Below, in pieces: positions 45,125-53,552 of a DNA stretch of 64,000 bases. The stretch covers positions 124,001 through 188,000 of the forward strand of contig NZ_JAKWJR010000002.1 of NCBI RefSeq assembly GCF_022761125.1, in the 5' to 3' direction. The notes under the pieces are model-generated. The model worked only from the letters and a program-made list of their open reading frames with translations. It had not been told where the DNA came from and ran no database searches. Positions within the stretch are counted from its first letter, which is position 1. Each line of letters begins with the position of its first letter. The translations under genes were made by a program, and so were the position numbers. This DNA is from Nocardioides sp. SR21. GTDB lineage: Bacteria; Actinomycetota; Actinomycetes; Propionibacteriales; Nocardioidaceae.

Positions 45125-46735
45125 ATGCGTCCCATCGTCCGAGGGGCCGCGGCCGTCCTGGCCGTGCCTGCCCTCACGCTCTCGGCGCTCGTCGCCACGT
45201 CGGCGCCCGCCGCGGCGGCCGTCGATCCGGCTCCTGCGACGGCGGCCGCCGCCTGGCTGGCCGGGCAGGTGCCGGAGTCCGGCCTCTTCGCCGGTGACTT
45301 CGGCGCCGACTACGGCCTGTCCATCGACGTCGCCCTCGCGCTCGACACGGTGGAGGACGACAGCGCGGTCGTCAGCCGGATCCGAGATGCCGTCGCGGCG
45401 GAGGTGAACTCCTACATCGCCTACTCCTACGAGGACGGCGGCGTCACCCACACCGGTCAGACCGGGGGCGCGACCGCGAAGGCCCTGGTCCTCGACCGGA
45501 GTACCGGCGGGACCGGTGCCGACTTCGGCGGCGTCGACCTGGTGGAACGGCTCGAGTCGCTCGTCGACGAGAACGGCCGGGTGATCTCGACCTTCGACGG
45601 TGCGCCCGACGCGAGCTACGACAACACCTACATCCAGACGCTGGCGGTCGCCGGCCTCGACGGCACGGGGTCCGACGCGCGCGGTCGTGCGCTCGGCTAC
45701 CTGCTGGACCAGCAGTGTGCGACGGGGGGCTACTTCCGAGGCGACATCCCGGAGGCCGCGAGCGACCCGTGCGCGGACGAACCAGACGCGGATGCCACCG
45801 CGCGTGCGGTGCTCGCGCTCCAGGACGAGAGCACGGCTGACGAGGCGAGCGCCGACGCTGTCGAGTGGCTGCTCGCCGCGCAGCGGAAGAGCGGCGCGTT
45901 CGGTGGGGGCGTCGGCACCGAGGCTCCGAACGCGAACAGCACGGGCCTCGCGGCGGCCGCCCTCGTCGCAGCCGGTGAGGACGCGGCGGCGGCGAAGGCC
46001 GCGGCCTGGCTGCGTGCCCACCAGGCGACGAACGTCGCCAACTGCGTCTACTACGACAGCGCCGACCTCGGCGCGGTGTTCTACGACGATGCCGCTCGCT
46101 CGAGCGCCCAGGGCGGGGCGATGGACGCCGCGCTGACGAGCCAGACGGTTCGCGCGACCTCCCAGGTGATCACCGGGCTGCAGGCGGCGTCTGCGGGCCC
46201 GGGGCAGCCGAACGTCCTGTCGGCGCCCGACTACGTGAAGGCCGGTGGCACGACGCAGGTCGGCGTCAACGACGCGGCTCCGGGCGAGGCGCTCTGCGCG
46301 ATGCTCGGTGAGCAGTCGGTCCTGGGCTGGGCCAACCCGCAGGGAGACGCCGGGCTCGAGCTCCGGCTGCCCAAGAAGGCAGGCACCAGCACGGTCGAGG
46401 TCGCCAACGCCGGCGGAACCCTCGACACGGTCGAGGTGACGTCGCTCGGTGCGGCCAAGCTGCCGGTCTCGGTGAAGAGCAAGCGGATCGCCGTCGGTCA
46501 GAAGCAGGTCGTCACCGTCAAGGACCTCGCGCCGGGCGAGTCGGTCCACGTGGAGATCGAGTGGCCGAGCAACCGCCGTGGTGGCTCGGTCGCGATCACC
46601 GCTGGCCAGGCGAACCGCAAGGGCGTCTTCAAGGTCACGGCCAAGGTCCCGAACCGGCCGGGCACCGCGCAGGTCAGCACGCAGGGCCAGTTCAAGAACC
46701 GCAAGGGCGCCACGTCCTTCACCGTCATCCGCTGA
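45125..46735 (+). CDS. Secreted alpha/alpha-barrel protein, transcobalamin N-domain-like
   Basis: 536 residues after AAGGA. Signal peptide (about 1-32, A-P-A-A-A-A), then helical repeats of the terpenoid-cyclase/prenyltransferase toroid fold (about 38-355): A-A-A-W-L-A-G-Q, Q-T-G-G-A-T-A-K-A-L, Y-D-N-T-Y-I-Q-T-L-A, L-L-D-Q-Q-C-A-T-G-G-Y-F, D-A-D-A-T-A-R-A-V-L-A-L. Two Ig-like beta domains fill 365-536. The barrel fold is the same as the cobalamin-binding N-domain of animal intrinsic factor and transcobalamin. First gene under the riboswitch, so a cobalamin-capturing role is inferred. Confidence 0.8.
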   Translation: MRPIVRGAAAVLAVPALTLSALVATSAPAAAAVDPAPATAAAAWLAGQVPESGLFAGDFGADYGLSIDVALALDTVEDDSAVVSRIRDAVAAEVNSYIAYSYEDGGVTHTGQTGGATAKALVLDRSTGGTGADFGGVDLVERLESLVDENGRVISTFDGAPDASYDNTYIQTLAVAGLDGTGSDARGRALGYLLDQQCATGGYFRGDIPEAASDPCADEPDADATARAVLALQDESTADEASADAVEWLLAAQRKSGAFGGGVGTEAPNANSTGLAAAALVAAGEDAAAAKAAAWLRAHQATNVANCVYYDSADLGAVFYDDAARSSAQGGAMDAALTSQTVRATSQVITGLQAASAGPGQPNVLSAPDYVKAGGTTQVGVNDAAPGEALCAMLGEQSVLGWANPQGDAGLELRLPKKAGTSTVEVANAGGTLDTVEVTSLGAAKLPVSVKSKRIAVGQKQVVTVKDLAPGESVHVEIEWPSNRRGGSVAITAGQANRKGVFKVTAKVPNRPGTAQVSTQGQFKNRKGATSFTVIR

Positions 46736-46736
46736 C

Positions 46737-47579
46737 GTGCTCCGCACCGCTGCGCGTGTCGCCGCCGCGGCCCTCCTGGCCGCGGCGGCGTACGCCGCCG
46801 TCCCTGCCCCGCCCGCGTCGGCGGCCGGTTGCACGACCGCCGACGGGGTCACCGTCGTCGTCGACTTCCACGAGCTCGGCGGCGGTGTGCAGTCCGGGTG
46901 CATCGCCGACGGCGCCGGCGCGACGGCGGCCGAGCTGTTCGGGGCCGCAGGATTCTCGCTGAGCTACGTCCAGCGCCAGCCCGGCTTCGTCTGCCGCGTC
47001 GACGGGGTGCCCGCCGACTCCCCGTGCGTCACCACGCCGCCGGCGGACGCCTACTGGGCGTTGTACTGGTCCGACGGCAGGTCGGGCAGCTGGACGTACG
47101 CGACCAGTGGGGCCGGCGGGCTGCGCGTGCCCGACGGCGGGTACGTCGGCTTCTCCTGGAACGGCAGCAGCACGCGGGCCACCCCCGGGTACTCGCCCGC
47201 GCCGCACCCGAGCGCGACGCCGACCCCCAGCCCGACGCGCACCCCGTCGCCGTCCGCCCACCCGTCGCAGCACCACTCAGCGACACCGACGCCGACCACC
47301 TCCGCGTCCGCGGGCCCGTCGGAGACCCCGTCGGCCGCGCCGACGAAGAAGCCGCGCGACAAGAAGTCGCGCACGCCGAAGCCGACCGCGGCCGAGACCT
47401 CGACGCCTCAGCCGACCGAGGAGTCGACGAGCGACGCCGTACCGACCTCGGCGGAGCCGACCGACCCGGACGGCGGCGGCCTGCCGGCGTGGGTGGCGCC
47501 GGCCGTGATCGCGGTGCTGTTCGGCGGCGCCGCCGCGGCTGCCGTCGTACGCCGCCGCCGCGGGGTGCCCGGCGCGTGA
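46737..47579 (+). CDS. DUF4430 (transcobalamin C-domain-like) membrane-anchored protein
   Basis: 280 residues from GTG 46737, one base after the previous stop. Signal peptide (about 1-29), DUF4430 domain (about 32-140: G-V-T-V-V-V-D-F-H-E-L, A-A-E-L-F-G-A-A-G-F, Y-W-A-L-Y-W-S-D-G, V-P-D-G-G-Y-V-G-F-S-W-N), a Pro/Thr/Ser-rich wall-spanning linker (about 142-245), then a transmembrane helix (249-271) and R-R-R-R tail. No LPXTG. DUF4430 is related to the C-terminal beta domain of transcobalamin, complementing the barrel protein encoded just before it. Confidence 0.83.
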   Translation: MLRTAARVAAAALLAAAAYAAVPAPPASAAGCTTADGVTVVVDFHELGGGVQSGCIADGAGATAAELFGAAGFSLSYVQRQPGFVCRVDGVPADSPCVTTPPADAYWALYWSDGRSGSWTYATSGAGGLRVPDGGYVGFSWNGSSTRATPGYSPAPHPSATPTPSPTRTPSPSAHPSQHHSATPTPTTSASAGPSETPSAAPTKKPRDKKSRTPKPTAAETSTPQPTEESTSDAVPTSAEPTDPDGGGLPAWVAPAVIAVLFGGAAAAAVVRRRRGVPGA

Positions 47580-48658
47580 GCGCCCGCACGTCCCGCGACC
47601 TGCACCCGCTGGCCTGGTGGCTGTGGGCGCTGGGGCTGGCCGGCGCCGCCTCCTTCACGACGAACCCGCTGATCCTGCTGATGCTGATCGGCGTGGCCTG
47701 GCTGGTGGTGGTGCTGCGCCGCTCCGACCAGCCGTGGGGCCAGTCGTTCCGCATCTACGTGTGGCTCGGCGCGTGCATCGTCGCCGTCCGTGTGGTCTTC
47801 GCGCTGTTCCTCGGCGGCAACTGGCTGGGCGGCCCGGTGCTGCTCGACCTGCCCGCGGTCCCGCTGCCGGACTGGGTCGCCGGCATCACGCTGTTCGGTC
47901 CGATCCACGCGCAGGCGCTGCTCTTCGCGCTGTACGACGGCCTGCGGCTGGCGACGATCGTGGTCCTGGTCGGCGCGGCGAACTCGCTGGCCAACCCGAA
48001 GCGGGTGCTCCGCTCGGTCCCGCCTGCGCTCTACGAGATCGGCACCGCGCTCGTGGTCGCCGTGACCGTGCTGCCGCAGTTCGCCGAGAGCGCGCGCCGG
48101 GTCCGCGCGGCGCAGAGCCTGCGGGCCGGAGACACCCGCCGGATCGGCCGGCTGCGCCGGTTCCTGGTGCCGGTGCTGGAGGACGCGCTCGAGCACTCGA
48201 TGGCGCTCGCCGCGGGCATGGACACCCGCGGGTACGGCCGCGCGGGTGACCTCAGCCGGGCGCAGCGTCGTACTACCGGCGCCCTGATGCTGGCCGGGCT
48301 CTGCGGCATCTGCGTCGGCACCTACGCGTTCCTCGACACGACCGTGCCGCGGCTGCTGGCGCTGCCGATGCTGGCGCTCGGCATCGCCGCCGCGGCGGCC
48401 GGACTCTTCACGGCGGGACGCCGCGTCGAGCGGACCCGCTACCGCCCCGACCCGTGGCGCTGGCCCGAGCTCGTCGTCGTCGCGTCCGGCCTGGTCGCGG
48501 GCACCGTCGGCTGGTGGATGAGCCGCCACCAGGTCGAGGTCGCCTACCCGCCGCTCGACACGGTCCCGGCCGTCAGCGCCGCCGCGCTGCTGATGGTCGT
48601 GGTCGCGCTGGCCGGCGCGCTCGTGACGCCGACCCCGCGACTGGTGGTGGCGACGTGA
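47576..48658 (+). CDS. ECF transporter transmembrane component EcfT (CbiQ family)
   Basis: 360 residues from GTG 47576, overlapping the upstream stop (GTGA). About six to eight helices; the cytosolic coupling helices include A-Q-S-L-R-A-G and the C-terminal-type motif M-D-T-R-G-Y-G-R (CbiQ A-[RQ]-x-x-R-G box). Couples the ATPase to the substrate-binding S component. Energises import together with the two following genes. Confidence 0.9.
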   Translation: MSARTSRDLHPLAWWLWALGLAGAASFTTNPLILLMLIGVAWLVVVLRRSDQPWGQSFRIYVWLGACIVAVRVVFALFLGGNWLGGPVLLDLPAVPLPDWVAGITLFGPIHAQALLFALYDGLRLATIVVLVGAANSLANPKRVLRSVPPALYEIGTALVVAVTVLPQFAESARRVRAAQSLRAGDTRRIGRLRRFLVPVLEDALEHSMALAAGMDTRGYGRAGDLSRAQRRTTGALMLAGLCGICVGTYAFLDTTVPRLLALPMLALGIAAAAAGLFTAGRRVERTRYRPDPWRWPELVVVASGLVAGTVGWWMSRHQVEVAYPPLDTVPAVSAAALLMVVVALAGALVTPTPRLVVAT

Positions 48659-50226
48659 TCGAGCTGCGCGCGATCCGCTTCGGGTACGACGACGGCCCGG
48701 CCGTCCTCGACGGTGTGGACCTCACGGTCGACGAGGGCGAGCTGGTGCTGGTCTCCGGGCCCACCGGGGTCGGCAAGTCCACGCTGCTCGGGGTCGTCAC
48801 CGGGCTGGTCCCGCGGTTCAGCGGCGGGACGCTCGACGGCGACGTGCTGCTCGACGGCGCCAGCATCGTGCGCACGCCGCCGCGCGACCGGGCCCACGCG
48901 ATCGGGTACGTCGGCCAGAACCCCGCCACGGGCTTCGTCACCGACACGGTCGAGGAGGAGCTCGCGTACGGCATGGAGCAGCTCGGCCTCCCCGCCGACA
49001 CGATGCGGCGCCGGGTCGAGGAGACCCTCGACCTGCTGGGCATCGCCGAGCTGCGCAACCGCGACCTGCGCACCCTGTCGGGCGGGCAGCAGCAGCGGGT
49101 CGCGATCGGCTCGGTGCTCACCATGCACCCGCGGCTGCTGGTGCTCGACGAGCCCACCTCCGCGCTCGACCCGACCGCGGCTGAGGAGGTGCTCGCGACC
49201 CTCACCCGGCTGGTGCACGACCTCGGCGTCTCCGTGCTGCTGGCCGAGCACCGGTTGGAGCGGGTCGTCCCGTTCGCGGACCGGATGTGCCTGCTCGAGG
49301 GCGGTGGCCGGGTGCGCGTCGGCTCCCCGGCCGAGCTGCTGGCCGCGTCGCCCGTCGTACCTCCCATCGTCGACCTGGGCAGGGTCGCGGGCTGGAGCCC
49401 CCTCCCGCTCAGCGTCCGGGACGCCCGGCGCCAGGCGCGCGGCCTGGTCGACCGGCTCGGCGCGCCGCCGGTGGTCGCCGACGACGTCGCGCGCACCGTC
49501 GTCGACGTACGCCGGCTCGCGGTGGTGCACGGCAGCACCGTCGCGGTGCGCGACGTCGACCTGGCGCTCGGCGCCGGCCGGGTCACCGCGCTGATGGGCC
49601 GCAACGGGTCCGGCAAGTCCTCGCTGATCTGGGCGCTCCAGGGCGGCGGGCGCCGCAGCGGAGGCGCGGTCTCCGTCGACGGCACCGACCCCGCCGCGCT
49701 GACGCCGGCAGGCCGGCGCGAGCTGGTCGGGCTGGTGCCGCAGAACGCCGCCGACCTGCTCTACCTCGAGACCGTCGCGGAGGAGTGCCTCGCCGCGGAC
49801 GGTGGCACCGGTCGGGCCCGCGAGCTCCTGGACCGGCTGGTGCCCGGCATCCCCGCCGGCCACCACCCACGCGACCTGTCGGAGGGGCAGCGGCTGGCGC
49901 TCGTGCTGGCCCTGGTGCTCGTCGGCCGGCCGCGGGTGCTGCTGCTCGACGAGCCGACCCGCGGGCTCGACTACGCCGCCAAGCGCGTGCTCGCCGGCAT
50001 CCTGCGCGACCTCGCCGACGAGGAGCACGCGGTGCTCGTGGCCACCCACGACGTGGAGTTCGTCGCGCTCGTCGCCGACGACGTCGTGGTGCTCGCCGAG
50101 GGCGAGGTCGTCTCGTCCGGGCCGGTACGCCGGGTGGTCGCCGAGTCGCCGTCGTTCGCGCCCCAGGTCACCAAGATCCTCGGCCCGCCGTGGCTGCGGG
50201 TCGACGAGGTCGTGGCGGCCCTGTGA
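48655..50226 (+). CDS. ECF transporter ATPase, two fused ABC domains (EcfA-EcfA')
   Basis: 523 residues. NBD1: Walker A G-P-T-G-V-G-K-S-T (Lys41), signature L-S-G-G-Q-Q-Q, Walker B L-L-V-L-D-E-P-T-S. NBD2: Walker A G-R-N-G-S-G-K-S-S (Lys321), a changed signature L-S-E-G-Q-R-L, Walker B L-L-L-D-E-P-T-R. Fusion of the two halves replaces separate EcfA1/EcfA2. The NBD2 LSEGQ signature may make one ATP site weaker. Overlaps both neighbours by 4 nt. Confidence 0.93.
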   Translation: MIELRAIRFGYDDGPAVLDGVDLTVDEGELVLVSGPTGVGKSTLLGVVTGLVPRFSGGTLDGDVLLDGASIVRTPPRDRAHAIGYVGQNPATGFVTDTVEEELAYGMEQLGLPADTMRRRVEETLDLLGIAELRNRDLRTLSGGQQQRVAIGSVLTMHPRLLVLDEPTSALDPTAAEEVLATLTRLVHDLGVSVLLAEHRLERVVPFADRMCLLEGGGRVRVGSPAELLAASPVVPPIVDLGRVAGWSPLPLSVRDARRQARGLVDRLGAPPVVADDVARTVVDVRRLAVVHGSTVAVRDVDLALGAGRVTALMGRNGSGKSSLIWALQGGGRRSGGAVSVDGTDPAALTPAGRRELVGLVPQNAADLLYLETVAEECLAADGGTGRARELLDRLVPGIPAGHHPRDLSEGQRLALVLALVLVGRPRVLLLDEPTRGLDYAAKRVLAGILRDLADEEHAVLVATHDVEFVALVADDVVVLAEGEVVSSGPVRRVVAESPSFAPQVTKILGPPWLRVDEVVAAL

Positions 50227-50263
50227 CCGGCCCAGTGACCGGCCCAGTGACCGGCCCTGTGAC
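50223..50263 (+). repeat. 12-bp tandem repeat at the ecfA/ecfS junction
   Basis: Three units of GTGACCGGCCC(A/T) at 50223, 50235 and 50247, then GTGAC at 50259. Each supplies an in-frame GTG start for the S component (V-T-G-P repeats), and a TGA in the ATPase frame. Confidence 0.85.
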
Positions 50264-51062
50264 TGTGTCGAGCGTCCGCATCTCGCCGCGGTCGGTGCTC
50301 GTCATCGGCGTCGCCTCGATCGCCGGCCTGATGATGTTGTGCTGGCCGCTGCTGCTCCGCGTGCCCGAGGGCGAGACCGTGAACCCGCCGTTCCTGTTCG
50401 TGCTGCTGCTCCCGGTGGTGATCGCGGTGGTGCTCGCCGAGCTCAGCGAGGGCGGCCTCGACAGCCGGGTGCTGGCGATCCTCGGCGTGCTGTCCGCCGT
50501 GAACGCGATCCTGCGCGGCGTCTCACCTGGCATCGCCGGGGTGGAGCTCACGTTCTTCCTGCTGGTGCTCGCGGGGCGGGTGTTCGGGCCGGGCTTCGGG
50601 TTCGTGCTCGGCTGCACGTCGTTGTTCGCGTCCGCACTGCTGACTGCGGGCGTCGGCCCGTGGATGCCGTACCAGATGCTGTGCGCCGCCTGGGTCGGCC
50701 TGGGCGCGGGCCTGCTGCCGCGCCGACCCACCGGGAAGGCCGAGATCGCGATGCTGGCGGCGTACGCCGTGGTCGCGTCGTACGCCTTCGGGCTGCTGAT
50801 GAACCTGTCGAACTGGCCGTTCCTGCTCGGCGTCCAGGTCGCCGGCCACGAGGGCTCGCTGTCGTACGTCGCGGGCGCGCCGGTGCTGGAGAACCTGCAC
50901 CGGTTCCTCGTCTACACGCTGCTGACGTCCACCGGCGGGTGGGACACGATCCGCGCGATCACGACCGCGGTCGCGGTGGTGGTGCTCGGTCCGGCGATCC
51001 TCGCGACCCTGCGTCGGGCGTCGCGGCGCGCGACCGTGACCGGTGTCGTCACGGGGCGATGA
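50223..51062 (+). CDS. ECF transporter substrate-binding S component, probably for cobalamin
   Basis: 279 residues from the first of four in-frame GTG codons; the true start may be any of them (up to 12 residues shorter). About six helices after an N-terminal V-T-G-P repeat. Riboswitch control and the transcobalamin-like partners suggest cobalamin or a precursor as substrate; the sequence has no residues I can link to a ligand. Its last 14 nt overlap the convergent dehydrogenase gene. Confidence 0.82.
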   Translation: MTGPVTGPVTGPVTVSSVRISPRSVLVIGVASIAGLMMLCWPLLLRVPEGETVNPPFLFVLLLPVVIAVVLAELSEGGLDSRVLAILGVLSAVNAILRGVSPGIAGVELTFFLLVLAGRVFGPGFGFVLGCTSLFASALLTAGVGPWMPYQMLCAAWVGLGAGLLPRRPTGKAEIAMLAAYAVVASYAFGLLMNLSNWPFLLGVQVAGHEGSLSYVAGAPVLENLHRFLVYTLLTSTGGWDTIRAITTAVAVVVLGPAILATLRRASRRATVTGVVTGR

Positions 51063-52218
51063 GCAGGATCTTGTCGTCGCCGTCGTTCGGGAAGCCGCGG
51101 CCGTCGGTGTTGCTGGTCGTCACCCAGAGCCGGCCGTCGGGCGCGACCGCGACGGTGCGCATCCGGCCGTAGCGGCCCACGAAGAAGTCGGCCGGGTCGC
51201 TGGCCCGCTTGCCGCTGACGTCGACGCGCCAGAGCCGCTGACCGCGCAGCGACGCCATCCAGACCTCGCCGTCCAGCCATGCCAGCCCGGACGGTGAGGC
51301 GACGTCGGTCGGCCAGACGACCTGCGGGTTGGTGAGGTCCGCGGCGTCGCCGCGGCCCTCGACCAGGGGCCACCCGTAGTTGTCGCCCTTCTCGATCAGG
51401 TTGAGCTCGTCCCACGTCTGGTTGCCGAACTCCGACGCCCACAGCCGGCCCTGGTCGTCGAACGCCAGTCCCTGGACGTTGCGGTGGCCCCACGTCCACA
51501 CCAGCGAGCCGAACGGGTTGCCGGGCGCCGGCTCCCCGTCGGTGGTCATCCGCAGGATCTTGCCGCCGAGGCTGTCCTTGTCCTGGGCGAGCTCGGGGTT
51601 GCCGGCCTCACCGGTCGAGGCGTACAGGTAGCCGTCCGGTCCGAACGCCAGGCGGCCGCCGTCGTGGATCGGGCCCTGCGGGATCCCGTCGACGAGCACC
51701 TGCGGCGTGCCGAGCCGGTCGCCGTCGAGCTTCGCCCTGACGATCCGGTTGTCCGACCCGGTGCTGAAGTAGAAGTAGAGCATCCGGTCGCTCGCGAAGT
51801 CCGGTGACACCGCGACCCCGAGCAGGCCCGCCTCGCCGCCGACGTCCCCGAGCCCCACGGCCGCCTCGATCGTCCCGACCTGCGTGACGTCGTACGACGG
51901 CTTGCGGAGCAGCAGCACCCGGCTCGTGTCGCGCTCGGTGACGACCGCGTCGCCGTTCGGGAGGAACGCCAGGCCCCAGGGGCTGGTGAGATCGGTCGCG
52001 ATCGTCCTGACCACGCGCGGCGGGCCGGGCTTGTCGACGGGGGCGCTCGAGCTCGGCTCCGTCGGCTCCGAGCCCTCGGTGGTCTCGTCGGGGGAGGCGG
52101 TCGGGGTGGCCGTGATCGTGTCGTCGTCCGGCAGCTGCCCCTCGTCGGAGCCGCCGCACGAGGTCAGCAGGGCCACGGCGATGAACGCGGCAGCGGTGCT
52201 GCGCAGGGCGGTCGGCAT
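51049..52218 (-). CDS. Glucose/sorbosone dehydrogenase-like PQQ lipoprotein
   Basis: 389 residues. Lipobox L-L-T-S-C with Cys21, a Thr/Ser/Pro-rich spacer (about 25-65), then a six-bladed propeller of the GSDH family: T-S-P-W-G-L-A-F-L-P-N-G, G-G-E-A-G-L-L-G-V-A-V, P-I-H-D-G-G-R-L-A-F-G-P-D-G-Y-L-Y, W-T-W-G-H-R-N-V-Q-G. H-D-G-G-R and G-H-R-N-V-Q-G are the PQQ/catalytic segments. Predicted PQQ-linked sugar oxidation at the outer membrane face; no PQQ biosynthesis genes are nearby. Confidence 0.88.
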   Translation of the reverse strand: MPTALRSTAAAFIAVALLTSCGGSDEGQLPDDDTITATPTASPDETTEGSEPTEPSSSAPVDKPGPPRVVRTIATDLTSPWGLAFLPNGDAVVTERDTSRVLLLRKPSYDVTQVGTIEAAVGLGDVGGEAGLLGVAVSPDFASDRMLYFYFSTGSDNRIVRAKLDGDRLGTPQVLVDGIPQGPIHDGGRLAFGPDGYLYASTGEAGNPELAQDKDSLGGKILRMTTDGEPAPGNPFGSLVWTWGHRNVQGLAFDDQGRLWASEFGNQTWDELNLIEKGDNYGWPLVEGRGDAADLTNPQVVWPTDVASPSGLAWLDGEVWMASLRGQRLWRVDVSGKRASDPADFFVGRYGRMRTVAVAPDGRLWVTTSNTDGRGFPNDGDDKILLIAP

Positions 52219-52225
52219 GCGGTCG

Positions 52226-52231
52226 ATTGTG
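52226..52231 (-). promoter_or_regulatory. -10 hexamer of leaderless dehydrogenase promoter
   Basis: Minus strand CACAAT ends 7 nt before the ATG at 52218. Confidence 0.4.
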
Positions 52232-52246
52232 CCCGAGGGGGTGGTG

Positions 52247-52297
52247 CTGAGCTCACCGGGCGGCCAAGGGAGAGGTGACCTCGCCCGGTGAGCTCAG
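52247..52297 (-). terminator. Large hairpin between small gene and dehydrogenase gene
   Basis: CTGAGCTCACCGGGCG and its perfect complement form a 16-bp stem around 19 nt, which contains an inner AGGTGACCT palindrome. It overlaps the stop of the upstream minus-strand small gene. Terminator is the simplest reading; the wide loop also allows a regulatory role. Confidence 0.6.
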
Positions 52298-52524
52298 CCG
52301 TTCGCGGCCGAAGCCACGACCTCCGACATCGCAGTTCCGAGCCGCGCTGCAAGGAACTCCTCGACGTCCTGGAGCTCGGCACGCCGTTGGGCCAGAGCGG
52401 TGGAGGCGACCATCGCGTTGCGACGAGCCCCGAGCTGGGACTCGACCGGCCAACGCCGTACCGCGACCCACGGACGGACGAGGGTGCGGTCGAACAGGTG
52501 GGTGAACATGCCGTGCGCGATCAT
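52294..52524 (-). CDS. Small protein of unknown function
   Basis: 76 residues, with an internal ATG at 52509 as an alternative start (M-F-T-H-L-F-D-R-T-L-V-R-P-W). A GGGGAG lies near the first start. Basic middle and Ala-rich C-terminal helix. No family recognised. Codon composition fits the region and a strong hairpin follows, supporting a real gene. Confidence 0.5.
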   Translation of the reverse strand: MIAHGMFTHLFDRTLVRPWVAVRRWPVESQLGARRNAMVASTALAQRRAELQDVEEFLAARLGTAMSEVVASAANG

Positions 52525-52629
52525 GCAGGCTCCCCATGAGCTCCCGAGGATGGATTGCGCTCCAACCTAGGCAGCGGCCGAGACACCTGCGTCAACGTCG
52601 TGTGACGGTTGCGTGAATTCGGGCCGGGC

Positions 52630-53505
52630 TCAGTCGGGCGCCGGCACCACGGTCCGCTGCGACCGGGTCGCGCCGACGGAGGCGATGATGATGAAGACCA
52701 TCGCGAGCCACTGCTCGCCGGTGAGGAACTCGTCGAGCACGAGGATGCCGGCGAGTGCGGCAGCGGCGGGCTCGAGGCTCATCAGGATCGAGAAGACCGA
52801 CGGCTTCATGGTGCGCAGCGCGACCATCTCGCAGCTGTACGGGATCACCGAGGAGAGCAGGCCGACGAGCGCGCCGATCATCAGGATGCGGGGGTCGAGG
52901 AGGTCGGAGCCGCCGACGCCGATCGCGGCGGGGGTCAGCAGCACCGCCGCGACGACGGAGGCCACCGCGAGGCCGTCGAGCCCGGGCCAGCGTCGTCCGA
53001 CCTGCGCGCTCAGCAGGATGTACGCCGCCCAGCACGCGCCGGCGACCAGGGCGAACACGACGCCGAGCACGTTGAGCGAGCCGCTGCCGCCGCTGAGGCC
53101 GAGCACGGCGACGCCGATGGCGGCGAGCCCGACCCACACGAGGTCGCGCGCCCGCCGGGAGCCGACCACGGCGAGCGTGAGCGGGCCGAGGAACTCCAGC
53201 GTCACCGCGATGCCGAGCGGGATGCGCTGGAACGACTGGTAGAACGCCCAGTTCATGATGCCGAGCGTGAGGCCCAGGGCGAGGGCGACCAGCCAGTCGG
53301 AGCGCGACTTGCCGCGCAGCGACGGGCGGATGACGAGCGCCAGGATGATCGCGCTGGTCGCCAGACGCAGGAACACGATGGTCGTCGGGGCGACCTCGTC
53401 GAAGATCGACTTCGCGATGCTGGCGCCGAACTGCACCGAGAGGATGCCGAACAGGACCAGCCAGACGGGGGAGATCACCAGGTGCGATGAGTTCCTGGTG
53501 GTCAC
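52630..53505 (-). CDS. EamA/DMT-superfamily exporter (RhtA-like)
   Basis: 291 residues from the GTG at 53505. Ten helices as two EamA halves (repeat features: R-L-A-T-S-A-I-I-L-A-L-V, V-L-D-E-F-L-T-G-E-Q-W-L-A-M-V). Close in plan to RhtA-type homoserine/threonine exporters. Substrate unassigned. Divergent from the Asp-box gene. Confidence 0.87.
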   Translation of the reverse strand: MTTRNSSHLVISPVWLVLFGILSVQFGASIAKSIFDEVAPTTIVFLRLATSAIILALVIRPSLRGKSRSDWLVALALGLTLGIMNWAFYQSFQRIPLGIAVTLEFLGPLTLAVVGSRRARDLVWVGLAAIGVAVLGLSGGSGSLNVLGVVFALVAGACWAAYILLSAQVGRRWPGLDGLAVASVVAAVLLTPAAIGVGGSDLLDPRILMIGALVGLLSSVIPYSCEMVALRTMKPSVFSILMSLEPAAAALAGILVLDEFLTGEQWLAMVFIIIASVGATRSQRTVVPAPD

Positions 53506-53511
53506 CGGGTC

Positions 53512-53517
53512 AATCTA
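53512..53517 (-). promoter_or_regulatory. -10 hexamer of leaderless EamA gene promoter
   Basis: Minus strand TAGATT ends 6 nt before the GTG at 53505. Confidence 0.45.
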
Positions 53518-53552
53518 GACGGCACAGTGGACTCAACAGATCGGAGGGTGCA

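Noticed and set aside
46737..47579. Sortase-anchored protein
   Set aside because: The C-terminus has a membrane helix and basic tail, but no LPXTG-like motif; L-P-A-W-V is not a sortase signal.
47576..51062. Cobalt or nickel (CbiMNQO-type) transporter
   Set aside because: The ATPase is a two-domain fusion, there is no CbiM/CbiN-like protein or N-terminal metal-binding His motif, and the S component has a different plan. B12 control fits either cobalt or cobalamin, so this is a lean rather than proof.
52288..52539. Plus-strand small protein opposite the 76-residue gene
   Set aside because: Its sequence is dominated by Arg/Pro/Ser and lacks a ribosome-binding site; the minus-strand frame is better supported.
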